Positions 23,417 to 34,878 of a DNA stretch of 64,000 nucleotides are shown one piece after another. The position numbers and the translations under genes are program-made. Source of the stretch: Phoebastria nigripes (taxonomy: Eukaryota > Chordata > Aves > Procellariiformes > Diomedeidae); assembly GCA_035582835.1 (NCBI GenBank), contig JAYKAV010002353.1:712586-776585 (forward strand), written 5' to 3'. The stretch's first letter is position 1, and every line of letters starts with the position of its first letter. The notes below the pieces were generated by a model, which was not told the origin of the DNA, did no database searches, and was given only the letters and a program-made list of their open reading frames with translations.

Positions 23417-24039
23417 TGTACTGAGCCTGGCTGCGACGGAGTTAACTTCTTCATAGCAGCCCATATGCTGCTGTGGTTTGCATTTGTGGCTAAAACATTG
23501 TTGGTAACATACCAAAGTTTTGGTTATTTCTGAACAGTGCTGGCACAGCATCAAGGCTTTCTCTCTTCCCCCCAGCCCCACCCCTCCTGGAAAGTGAGTT
23601 GGCTCAGGCTTGGAAAGAAGTTGGGAGGGGTCACAGGGAGGACAGTGGAGCCAAACTGACCAAAGGGATATCCCATATGTTGTGCTCAACACAGAAAACA
23701 NGGTGTTAAGGTCTGAGTTCGTGCTCAGCAAGAAAGGAGGAAAAGGAGGAGGAAGGGGGGACACTTGTGGTGATGGTATTTGTCTTCCGAAGCAACCGTT
23801 ATGCATGCTGAGGCCCTGCTTGCCAGGAAGTGGCTGGGCATCTGCCTGCACATGGGATGTAGTGAATGAGTTCCTCTTTTTGCCTTGCTTGCGCACACAG
23901 CTTTTGCTTTCTAATTAAGCTGTCATTATCTTGATCCATGAATTTTCTCACCTTCCTTCTATTTTCTCCCTATCCTGCAGGAGAGGGGAGTGAGTGAGCG
24001 GCTGGGTGGGTGTTTGGCTGCTGGCTAGCCACACCTACA
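23417..24039 (+). mobile_element. Older ERV LTR, plus strand
   Basis: The segment opens TGTACTGAGCCTGGCTGCGA and carries GGAGTTAACTTCTTCATAGCAGCCCATATG, then GTTGGGAGGGGTCACAG, then ACTGACCAAAGGGATATCCCATA, then GTGATGGTATTTGTCTTCCGAAGCAACCGTTATGC, and near its end GAGTGAGTGAGCGGCTG. These follow the order of blocks in the LTR at 52159-52735 and place it in the same wider family. It is clearly more diverged, its terminal bases are altered and I find no target duplication, so it is an old solo LTR. An N lies at 23701. Open frames across it (up to 180 codons on the minus strand) are not genes. Confidence 0.8.
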
Positions 24040-24613
24040 AGAGAGAAAATCGTTAAATATCCTGGAATGACCTCTAAATTTTGGAAAGAATTGTGCAACT
24101 GTTTTCCAGTCACCTCCATCCCTAGTCTTCTATTACCTCCTTTGCATCTCTTCCTCTGCTGTTAATCAATATCTCATATTCTCTTTGATTTCTCTCTTTT
24201 CCCAGTAATACATCTTTCCAACTCTCATGGCATCTTGCTTCCTTTTTTGGCTTCATGCCTTCTGTTTTTTCTCACCCATCGCTACCCCTCCCAGTCTTCC
24301 TCTCTGGTCTATTGAAGTTCCCAGCTTCCCCACTTCCTCCTTATTTTTTTATTTTTTTTGCATACAAACCAGTGTTGTCCTCCTTGGCACCAGAAAGAAC
24401 ACCAAGATCACAAAGGAAATTATCTCCTTGTCCAAGAGTTTGAACTATCAGTTGCTGGGTGGTGCAGTGGTTGGGAAATTCCTGTTCCAACCTGTCTGTG
24501 GTCTGCCATGAGCTCACCCATTTAGGTGCAATTCATTCCAAAGCCCTCCTGCTCTGATAACTCTTACTTTGCCCCAGGCTTTGTTTAAAGTAAACTAAGT
24601 AGTTCTCTCTGAG

Positions 24614-24645
24614 AAAACAAAACAAAACAAAACAAAACAAAAAAC
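24614..24645. repeat. AAAAC pentanucleotide repeat
   Basis: About six tandem AAAAC units. Confidence 0.9.
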
Positions 24646-26952
24646 CTGAGTGTGTTCAAGAGTTAGTTTGTTGCAAGGATAAGAGGCTATGGAGAAGTCC
24701 TGCACCACAATTAGCTCCCTCTTGATCCCAAAGAGCGCTTTGGATCCAGAGACAAGCACCATATGGCATAGACTTGTCCAGTCAGCATTAGAGAGGACAA
24801 ACTCTGAATAATGTGGATGTGAGCTATTCTGCATAACTTGATCCTGGAGGTCCTTGGAAAAAACGCATATGGCATGCTGGAAAGGCCAAATGATACATTT
24901 AAGTTGGCACAACAGTAGTTAGGGCCAGGGTGAAAGTAAATGTCCACAGTGGTCGAAGAGCAGGGCTTCTATTCTTAGCTTCATTACTAGCTTATGCTAG
25001 CTTGAGATGTTCATTGGACTAGAACCACGTATATACTCTTTTGTTCACTCCTAAATTATCCTTAAACTTCTTGCGATTCCAAGTTTGCTGAAAATGACCT
25101 GAGGGTTCAAAAGTTCCTGGAAAGGGACTGATGAAGGGACAGATGAACAGATGGACAATGTGACCCAGCAACATTGTTTCTGTAAACAGCCAGGATATAA
25201 ATGTGTTACTGAGAAGAACAGTGGTACTTTCTCATATTAAAGCATTTTTTTTAGAAGAAATATAGATGAAAGCTTTTGTGGTTTTGCAGTTTGACCTAGT
25301 CAAAAATATTCCAAAGCTCTCCACATGAAATAATTTTTTAAAATCCTATCATAGTGGCCAAACTCTTTAAAAGAGTAAAATCAAGAGTCAGCCAGTCCTT
25401 AATATGGTGCCTTAGCTTTCTGTTGAGTTTTAATCATGGTTTAGGGACTGTTCATTCATAGTAATGTGGTATGCAGCTTTTAAGATAAAATTTTAAAGAT
25501 GACCAACTTTCCCCAGGATATAGATTGATAATCAGCTGATGCCAAGAAATAACTTACTTCTATAGAAGTATTGCAATATTCATGGGACAGCAACAGAAAA
25601 TGTTCTGTGGCAAGCATAAATGAATTAAACTGTCTGAAAAAGAAATCAGATTAATATTCTTAGATTTTTTTCCTCCATGTTCGCTCCTGTCAAATTTATA
25701 GACATTGACAGATAGAAGAGAAATTGTTCAGCTTGACTTTTCTTGTTCTGAAATCACCTGATCATTTTATAATAAAAAAAAAAAATCTTAATTTGAGGGG
25801 TTAGAAATTTGTATTTATATTATCTTTAATTTTAAACAATAAAAATATTGCTGATTTCCACCACCTGTTCATCCAGACCTTTGTGCCCTCATTCTGTTGA
25901 TTTCTCTTCTCTGGTCATACTGATTCACCTCTTTAAAAACTCTTTAAGCTCTATAATCTACTGATGGCAGAATAAGTTTCTGAAATGAAGGGCTAACTTT
26001 GTGTAGAGAGATGTAACTGCATCTACAGACTATAACCTGGTCAGAAATAAAAACTAAACAAAATCATGGAGTTCTAGGACAATTTTTAAAGTATTTAAAA
26101 ATTCTCAATTTTCATTCACTACTAAAAATTTAATGTCTAAATAAGGACTTAATTTTCAAAAACATCTACCAATTCTTATTGCAGCAAATACATTTTATTT
26201 AATATTCTTTTTTCTTTTTGGTTCAAAAAACAACAATCTCTAGAGGCAGAAAAAAACTAATTCCAGGGCTGCTGATATTTTTTCATTTAAGCATCAAATC
26301 GTAGTATAAAATCAGAAAAAAAAACCCAAGCAAAAATGCATGTTTCTACCAAAGGAAAACAATTAAGATACTGAATTTAATTTTTTTTTTTTTATTTTAA
26401 AAAAAGTTAGCAAATTTTGTATTAAATGTTATCTGGATAACTTCCAATTAATTTGAAATACATATAAACATTGCCACTACAGAGAAACAGGTGATTTTGT
26501 GCTCCTTTACAAAAATTACTTTCTGCCTCTTTCCAAGCTGTTGATTTATTTAGTTTATTAACATGTTTTATATATATATATATTTAACAGGTCATTTCTT
26601 ACAGGAATTTGCAATGGAAAATTTTCATGACTTCAGTTTTCAGAATGAAAAGTTTCAGGGCTAAGAAGAAGGAAAGATGGAAATCTCTTTTCGTTATCTG
26701 TCTAAACTGTTTTATTGGTAGTATTTACAAGTGAGACACTATAACTTAAATGGGATACAAGAAACCGAGTTATATTGCTGTATCTCCCTCCAGATAAAAG
26801 CTTGACAGAGCTATGTGAAAAGAAACATATTCCAGTAGACTACATGGTTCTGTCAAAGCTAAAAAACCTCATGAAGTAAAACTAATTTAACTGATTTTTT
26901 TTCTTAAAAAAAAAAAAGGCAGTAAAAGAGCTCCAACAATATTTTAGTGCTT

Positions 26953-27011
26953 ATTAATATATATACATATGGAATATATATAATTAATATATATAATTAA
27001 TATATATACAT
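26953..27011. repeat. Complex AT repeat
   Basis: The unit ATATATATAATTAAT recurs, mixed with TATATACATATG. It is self-complementary over most of its length. Confidence 0.85.
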
Positions 27012-30000
27012 GTTTTCATTAATATTTTGAAGGAGCTTTCCTATAGAACATCTTATTTAGTGTTGTATTTTTTATTGGGAGATACAGTATACAAAATAAT
27101 AAAGACAATATCGAAATGAAATGCTGCGTTTACTTTTTTAAAGTCAAACATTTTGATATGTTCCTGTGATCTAAATAGAATTCTCTTCCATTCAGAGCAA
27201 AGAGCACAACTTTACACTGTCAGCTTCTTCCTAAAAGTGTAAATGGCATCCTCTGAAAAGTGCCACTTAAGATCACTTCATTATACATATTTTGTTTGTT
27301 TTATAAAGCATTTTTTACATGTTATGACATCAAAGTTGTAGAAAATCTAGCACTAGATATCACCATAAGCTATTTTAGCAGTAAATTTTCAAATTCTTTT
27401 TCTAAGTGACTGAACTTTTAACAGAAGGTCAGCAACGAAATCACCCTTGAAGTGTGAGGAGCTTTTTTATTCCATTAGATGTTTTCCTTCCTTGAAATGC
27501 ACTGCAAAACTTCACACTTAAAGTCTTCATTCTTTATACTTTATTCTGCCATTCACGTGTGACAGATGTCAACTTGTAAGACTCTATATTTAAAGCTGTC
27601 CACCTAAATTAAGTCAGTAAAATATATGTATGTGTTGCATGCATAAACAGACTAACATTTACTTTATATTCACCATGGTATTAACTGATCATCAAGTACC
27701 ACATGTATTGAATAAATAGGAATATTAACAGATACAGTGGGGCACAAACTTCCATAAGTTTCTGTTCATGAACTGAATTACATTGGTTTAAATTTTGCAA
27801 CAAGTGTTCATTTCCAATAAAGAGGGAATTCTCTCCTGAAGATGTTCTTGGTACTGAACATAACAGAAAACTCGTATCTATANGTGAATATTTAAAAATT
27901 CTGGATTAATATGTAACAAAAAAATATTTTCAAGGCTGCATATTTGATCTGCCATTTGAACTAATCTATTTGGTTTGCACTGAGACGTGAACCACCATCA
28001 AACCTGGTCTTGGGCAGTGTGTCCACTCTGTGAACTCCTGCAACTGAATCAGCTGGGGTGTTTGCCTGCCACGTGTTAACAGCTCCCAACAGTGTCCTAC
28101 AAGTTACAGAATTGCCTGCTGTTATGCCCAGGAGCTTCTTACTCATACAAAAGGACATTGATTTTCTTCATTCACCCCTTTTCTCAGGTGCTGTTTGATA
28201 ACAGATCCATATTATTTCACAACTGTTTGCACGTACGGTAACCCTCCCATGCAATGTCTCCTGGTGTACTCCATCAAAGTTTGTTTAGGTGGGAGGCACA
28301 GCCCCTTTACTTGCACAGTCAAACTGTAGTCTGTTCAGACTGCTGGGAACTGTGAGTGGAAATTAGACATGCCCACAGAAAAATTATATATTCCAGAAGT
28401 CTAAAAGTTCTTGCTTAGAGCACCCCCTCAAAAAATCGAAGCTCTGCTTTGGGGGAGGAGACAGAGTGCACCAGGGAAAGTCTCTTCCTAGAGACCTTCC
28501 CCTGTTTAAGTGCCTGCTGGAGAGATGGTGTTGGAAAGCTGCTGCATTCCTGTAGTTTCATCTGCAGTATTCAGTTCAAATTAAGTTAGAATTAAATTAG
28601 ATCAGATATGAAATGGGCTTTAGCACAAGCTCCAGCCATGTTAAAAGTGTAGGTAGGTTTCTGCCAATACATACGGCATTTTATTGTAATAGTTTTCTTT
28701 CTTGTAAATTTTAAAATAAGAATAAATCAGAATGATCCTCTAAAAAATACCTCCACTTATAGAATGGATCATCAAATTTTATCTAGTAATTATATTGACA
28801 TATAATTTACAGAAAATATCTTAGATTTAATTTACAAGTTTCAAATGCTGAAGAAGTGTCAGGGCTAGTGGCAATGTCTTAAGAAAAAGTATGAATTATA
28901 AATTAAAAATGTTCAGGAAGTTGCTAGGTACAAGGTGAATCCTGTAAAAAATCTCAATAACTACTGTGTTGTGAAAGTTGAAAGATATCTCATTTCCTTG
29001 AGCAGGCTCCAAGATAGGTAGCCGAAGGCAAGCCACAGCAGTTGGAATGGAAGGCAGGCTTAGAGCAAAGCTCTGTTCGCAACAGAAGGACATCTGGAGA
29101 GGCTTGTTTCTTTCAAAATGTTGTATAAGTACAGGTGTTCAGGTTCTCTGATGAAAGAGAAAGCCACAGTTTCCTGGCACCAATCAAGACACTAATGTGT
29201 GACTACTATAGTGAAATTCAGAAGCAGCCATTTTTATTGACTGCCTGTATTTCTTGCTCGGTGGGCAGCTGCCGAGTCCAGCCCTGGAGTAACCCAAGCC
29301 TTATCCTTAGATTTCCATTCTCTGCAAATCTGACATTAAGATGCAATTCCATGGCTGCAGATACAGTGAAAGTGTCCCAGTTTGTGCTTTGCCTGCCACA
29401 TCTACATATCCCATCTTCCTTCTCAGTGCCCTCATGTATCAGGTGTCTGCTGTCAAATAGAGGAGATAGCTGGAGGTCCTTTCTTAGAGGCCTGAAACAT
29501 GGTATGTGCCGTCTGCAAACAGCTTGAAATCAGGTTAAAATCATTTTGCCTAGAAAAGCACTGTGGATAAGTAGAGTCAGATCTGAGAAATATTCACACT
29601 TCAGTTAGCACTTAGGGACTTTCATATTGGGGAGCCCATATGTTTCAGTTTGGGTTATTTAAACCTATTAAATAACTTAAGCCCACTAGGCACTTCCTAG
29701 CCCTGAAGTCTTCAGCAAGATCATTCTAAGTACAAATTCTGTAAGTCTGGACTCATCTCCGTCTTAGCTCAACTGCATCTACTTACTGCTTTAATAACCC
29801 TCTGGTATCTGTTTAATAGCTTCCAATTGTTTTGAAATTCTTTTTATATGATAAACCTTATGTTTAGTTCACAGCAATCAGGAAAGGCCTTTAAAAACTC
29901 TTTCTTAGGAGCTCTTCTGCATTCTGATGGAAGCCTGTTTTGTTTTATCTGATCTACAAATTTTTTTTTGGTGTCTCAGGGACTTCCTGGGGCAAGCTTG

Positions 30001-30734
30001 TCTGACAGACTGCAGAGAGAGACTCTCATGAGTATCACCCAAATGGAGAAAGGTGTAACAAATTAAATTGCCATTTATTTGTTCTCAGTTCAGCTGTCAG
30101 AAATAAATAATTTTAATTTGATGATCATGCTAAAGAGACATGCAGTTCTTGGAATAGTAAGAGTACTAGACTTACCCTATTGAGTCTGAAGTTCTGAAGT
30201 ACAAAATTGTTACACTACACTGTATGTTACTTTTCCAGGGATGCTCTATCCAGCTAACTATTGCTTTCACTTTGTTTTGTCAAAAAAGAACAAATACTCC
30301 AGCAAACAAAAAAGCACTGACACAGAAGTGCTAACATACATGATGCAAATCTTTACATAGTGCCTTTTACATTGAAAAAGTGCTTCCCAGAACAGGAATG
30401 AACGTGGAGACACATGCATACACTTTTTGGTGAATTAGGTTTAATGCAGCTTCCGTTGAAATCAGTGATTAAAATTCAGATAAAAATTAGGCTTCTGTAG
30501 ATGGGGGGAAGAGAGAGGGATGAAGAGAGGGAGAAAGGGACACTCCTGCACAACTCTGGACCTATCTGTCCTAAATATCTGTATATAGACTCTTCTGGAG
30601 TAGATTCTCTCTTTCCACGGACTATAGAGGAAGTCTAGACAACCAACTTTAAGCCAAATGCCTGACTTTCAAATGGCTGAACTTAGGTAAGATGAATTCC
30701 ACATCTAACTTTTTTTATTTTTGGAAAGTCAGAA

Positions 30735-30920
30735 TGGTTGTACTGGTTTATACCAAAGGTCTCCCAACAATGGCCAATAGTGTATGCCGAGAAAAGGATA
30801 CATGATCAGGGAAACAACCCTGCCATTCCCTATACATTTACAGTCTTCAGTCATCTGGCACTGAGTCTGATTCCTGGTTTGGGGTCTGACTCTCCTATCA
30901 CATTCTGGTTTCAGATATGA
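30735..30920 (+). mobile_element. Possible ancient degenerate interspersed repeat
   Basis: The segment reads TACTGGTTTATACCAAAGGTC, then AATGGCCAATAG and a later CCTGCCATTCCC. This resembles a phrase common in old sauropsid repeats (TACTGGGTCAGACCAAAGGTCC ... AGTGGCCAATAGCAGG). The match is from memory, is short, and decays quickly to the right. The family cannot be named. Confidence 0.25.
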
Positions 30921-33377
30921 AAGTGTGAGTGATCTAATGTGATCTTTGCCCACCAGATTAAAGATGAACATTCAGGGTGCCGGTTTTCTTTATGACTATT
31001 GAAGATCCAAGGGCATCTCATGTAAATGAAAAACACTGCTTCAGACAGTGTTTACTGCAAAACCAGGGGTGTTTTTAGCTCAAGGGAGCTAAATCAAGAT
31101 TGTGATCTCCATGTAAAATCCGAACAGAGACAAGCTAGTTTTAACCTCAGACCACTATCTGAGATAAACCTCAAGAAGGACGTACAAAGCTGACCTTCAC
31201 TGGCCACATCAAAGCATAGATATAGATGGCTATCTCATTGTTTGAGATATCCTCTTGTTTGTTTTAGTCAAAACAAAACATTTCTGTCCTTGGTTTACCC
31301 TTACTTCAGTGGTACAAAATGGCTGCTTTTCCAGTTCAGAGGTGACAGCTTTTCTGTGCAAAAAGGAATTAGGTTGTATTTTTCTGCTGTGATCTGTATA
31401 GGAAAATGGTGTCATCTTGGAAGGTCTGCTGTTATGGAACTGATATGATAAGTTTATATTAAAAATTACTGTACCTTTCAAGTTAGTAGCATCTCTTCCA
31501 CAGGCTTCATTTCATGCTAATTTGTTCACATATAAACCAGCACATTTTAAAGCTTGCTGTTTCCTGATAGAAAGCAATGTTGTGGTTGCCAGGTGCAAAG
31601 GTGCTTTGAAAGTTATATTGCTTCATTTCAGTGATTGAATAACGGGGTCGGAGTTACCTGAGGGAATGTGTTTTGCCTCTTTTTCTAGAGGTTACATTTC
31701 CCAATTATAAGAGCTCTGTCCTTCATTTAGAGAGACAACAGTGGAATGAGATACTCTGCAGGATATTTATAACTGTCTATTCTCAGCCTGCTGCATTGTG
31801 GTTAGTTAGAAGTGTAACATATGGCACTGGTGAGAAAATAATTATTACTCTTTGATAACTTACTTAGGGGCAGTTATTCTACATGACCCACATGACAGAC
31901 TCTTAAAAAACTGTGTTCTGTAAAGTTATTGACACAGTAATGCAGTAAAGGCATATATTTTTCCACAGTTTTCAGCGCACTTAATACCCTGTAATGCGTT
32001 TTTAAACTTCCAGACATTTATCTATTGGTGGTATTTACAAAAATCTCAAAGGTAATCACTTTGATCTATATTCAGATTAGTTGTTATTTATAACTAATTT
32101 ACTGTGGACCAAAGTTCAAGAGAAGGGTGACTGAAGGTTTCAGACTACTTTCTTCCTAGGGCTGATGAATTTGGGGTTCCAATATAGTCAGTCAAGAGAA
32201 GTGATCATGGGAACTAAGTTAGAGAGCATTAGTGAAAATATTGCCCTTTATGGCAGAGCTTTATTAGAAAAAGTAAACCACTCTTAGCTCAAAAAACAAC
32301 TCTCTCTCTTTCTGGTTTTGTTTAATAAATACTATATAGAACATTTCAGATTCTGTTTTATTGGAACATTATCCCCACTCTTACAAGATGCTGTGTTTCT
32401 TTAGAAAATTTGCATTTGAACACCTGTTGTAGTACGTATTTTATCATACTACTTCACAACCAGTCTTGGGCCCATAAGGAAAAAGGGAGGCAGCTGACTG
32501 CCAAATTTGTAGTTTCAGAGGAAGGAAAAGAAAAAGGAAAACTTCTTAAGTGCCATAGAAGAGACTATAATAGCTCCTTGGGCTATAGATTTAGATTGTG
32601 ATAGCACAGGGGCTGTAGTGTTGCTCTGGGACTTGCTGTTGAACTGGGGGCTGAAATTCATTCTATGCTTTTTCAAGCATAATTACCTGGTCTTTAAGTA
32701 ACTGCAGTGAATTTTGCCCCTGAGAAGGATCATTATCCTGAATGACTCCATTTGACTTTTGATTCGTGCTCAAACTAAGAAACAGCAAACAAGAAAAAGA
32801 AGTTAATTTCCTTGTCATCCTAAATTATGTTTCTCATATTTGTGGCTAGTTTATTAGAAATAGCAAGATAGACCTGCGTCCAGTGTTTTCCTTTTCACAA
32901 ACATATGAAAGGCAAGAACTTACACATCACACAGTTCAGGAGGAAAGAACTACACATCTTCCAGTCAGCCAAAGGCAGAGATAACTCAGAGTTAGAGGAG
33001 CACCTATTGGCCTCCTGATTGAGGGGAATCAGACTGTTTTTCATGTACCTATCACCACAATCAATGGGTCTTTAGTGCCATGCTCAAAATATTGCTCACA
33101 GGCAAAGCAGCAGCACAATTTATATAAAAGTAAACCAATAGTATAACTGAAATCTTAAGAGTCTGATCATTTTTAGTCCAGATCTATATATTACAGAAAA
33201 AGAAATAATAATAAAGGAGTTAAATTTGTTATACATACACCTAAATTCTTCCTCTTTTCCTGGTGTTAATGCTCACCCTTCCCATGCTCCTACAGGTCCT
33301 AAGGTAGGTGGTTTCACTCTGGTGGTGGTGGTGGGAGGTGTTACAGCAATTCGTGAGCATCTGGAGTTCTTTGGTGG
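30921..33377. other. Unique non-coding sequence
   Basis: No gene or repeat is supported. A GGTGGT-rich run lies at about 33318-33340, shortly before the LTR insertion site. Confidence 0.45.
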
Positions 33378-33382
33378 GAGGA
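33378..33382 (+). repeat. Target-site duplication GAGGA, left copy
   Basis: GAGGA directly precedes the LTR end TGTCGTGG and is repeated at 34874-34878 after the other LTR end GGACA. Confidence 0.85.
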
Positions 33383-33552
33383 TGTCGTGGTTTAACCCAG
33401 CAGGCAGCTAAACACACACAGCCATTTGCTCACTCCCCTCCCTCAGTGGGATGGGAGAGAGAATCAGAAAAAAAAAGAAAAACAAAATTCATGGATTGAG
33501 ATAAAGACAGTTTAATAGGACAGAAAAAGAAGGGAAAATGATAGTAATAATA

Positions 33553-34430
33553 ATCATAGAATCATAGAATAGTTTGGGTTGGAAGGGACCTTTAAAGGTT
33601 ATCTAGTCTAACCCCCCTGCCATGGGCAGCAATGTCTTCAACTAGATCAGGTTGCTCAGAGCCTCATCCAACCTGACCTTGAATGTTTCCAGGGATGGGG
33701 CATCTACCACCTCTCTGGGCAACCGGTGCCAGTGTTTCACCACCCTCAGCTTAAAAAATGTCTTCCTTACATCTAGTCTGAATCTATCCTCTTTCAGTTT
33801 AAAGCCATTCCCCCTTGTCCTGTCACAACAGGCCCTGCTAAAAAGATTGCCGCCATCTTTCTTATAAGCTCCCTTTAAGTACTGAAAGGCTGCAATAAGG
33901 TCTTCCCAAAGCCTTCTCTTGTCCAGGCTGAACAACCCCAACTCTCTCAGCCTTTCTTCACAGGAGAGGCGTTCCATCCCCCTGGTCATTTTTGTGACCC
34001 TCCTCTGGACCCGCTCCAACAAGTCCACATCTTTCTTGTGCTGGGGGCCCCAGAGCTGGATGCAGTACTCCAGGTGGGGTCTCACCGGAGCAGAGTAGAG
34101 GGGCAGAATCGCCTCCCTCAACCTGCTGGCCACATTTCTTTTGATGCAGCCCAGGATACGGTTGGCCATCTGGGCTGCAAGCACACATTTCCAGCTCATG
34201 TCCAGCTTGTCATCCACCAGTACCCCCAAGTGCTTCTCAGCAGGGCTGCTCTCAATCCCTTCATCCCCCAGCCTGCATTGATACCGCGGGTTGCCCCAAC
34301 ACAGGTGCAGGACCCTGCACTTGGCCTTGTTGAACCTCATGAGGTTCACACGGGCCCACTTCTCCAGCTTGTCCATGTCCCTCTGGATGGCATCCCATCC
34401 CTCAGGCATGTTGACGGCATGACTCAGCTT
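33553..34430 (-). mobile_element. CR1 LINE, strongly 5'-truncated
   Basis: A minus-strand CR1 of about 880 bp. The octamer tail shows as ATCATAGAATCATAGAAT at 33553-33570 on the plus strand. Its 3' UTR (AACCTTTAAAGGTCCCTTCCAACCC on the element strand) and coding sequence are very like the CR1 at 4985-7123, so both are the same subfamily. It is truncated just after the FADD region (AAGCTGAGT). Element strand and host LTR strand are the same. Confidence 0.93.
33642..34430 (-). pseudogene. CR1 ORF2 C-terminal fragment, frame intact
   Basis: About 260 codons of the CR1 ORF2 C-terminal region, from just after the FADD box to the natural stop, without a stop or frameshift. Recognisable parts are [27 protein letters not shown]-like sequence, [20 protein letters not shown] and the C-terminal [15 protein letters not shown]. 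With the RT catalytic motifs missing it cannot work as a polymerase. The open frame continues into the LTR through a run of 14 His codons (the ATG repeat read on the minus strand), reaching 34598; this fusion is probably accidental. Confidence 0.9.
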
Positions 34431-34431
34431 A

Positions 34432-34433
34432 TA

Positions 34434-34477
<44 letters not shown>
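34432..34477. repeat. ATG trinucleotide microsatellite, about 14 units
   Basis: Uninterrupted ATG units sit where the LTR resumes after the CR1 5' end. The matching place in the 4550 LTR has only a short mixed stretch (GATAATGATAATAATGATGA, 4699-4718), so the array expanded here. Confidence 0.95.
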
Positions 34478-34873
34478 AAAAAAATATACAAAGTAAGTGA
34501 TGCACAATGCAATTTCTCACCACCCGCCGACCGATGCCCAGCCAGTTCCTGAGCAGCAGCCCCCCAGCCAGCTTTCCCCTAGTTTGTATACTGAGCATGA
34601 CATCATATGGTATGGAATATCCCTTTGGCCAGTTTGGGTCAGCTGTCCTGGCTGTGCCCCCTCCCAGCTTCTTCAGCCTTCTCAGTGCATCTCCAGCCTT
34701 CTCAGTCGGTAGAGCGCGAGAAGCTGAAAAGTCCTTGACTTAGTGTAAGCACTACTTAGCAACAACTAAAACATCAGTGTGTTATCAACATTATTCTCAT
34801 ACTAAATCCAAAACACAGCACTATACCAGCTACTAGGAAGAAAATTAACTCTATCCCAGCCGAAAAGAGGACA

Positions 34874-34878
34874 GAGGA
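34874..34878 (+). repeat. Target-site duplication GAGGA, right copy
   Basis: Exact match to 33378-33382, directly following the LTR terminus. Confidence 0.85.

Larger units (their letters stand above)
24040..30734. other. Unique AT-rich non-coding sequence with microsatellites
   Basis: Very AT-rich, with AAAAC repeats (24614-24645), T-rich runs (26381-26393), TA repeats (26569-26582) and a complex AT repeat (26953-27011). No open frame with a domain was found. Confidence 0.5.
33383..34873 (-). mobile_element. Second solo ERV LTR, split by a CR1 insertion
   Basis: Same LTR family as at 4550-7234, also on the minus strand. It ends CCACGACA at 33383 and starts TGTCCTCTTTTCGG at 34873. Without the CR1 (33553-34430) it is about 610 bp, enlarged by an ATG microsatellite. 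The perfect GAGGA duplication shows a single clean integration that later became a solo LTR. U3 carries a local duplication of CAGCCTTCTCAGT near 34675-34705. The CR1 hit a different part of the LTR from the 4985 insertion, so the two nested structures arose independently. Confidence 0.88.

Noticed and set aside
23354..23896. Minus-strand open frame of 180 codons
   Set aside because: Lies mostly within the plus-strand LTR at 23417-24039 and is antisense to it; LTR sequence, not a gene.
34038..34496. Plus-strand open frame ending in a run of Met codons
   Set aside because: Antisense to the CR1 fragment; the Met run is the ATG microsatellite.
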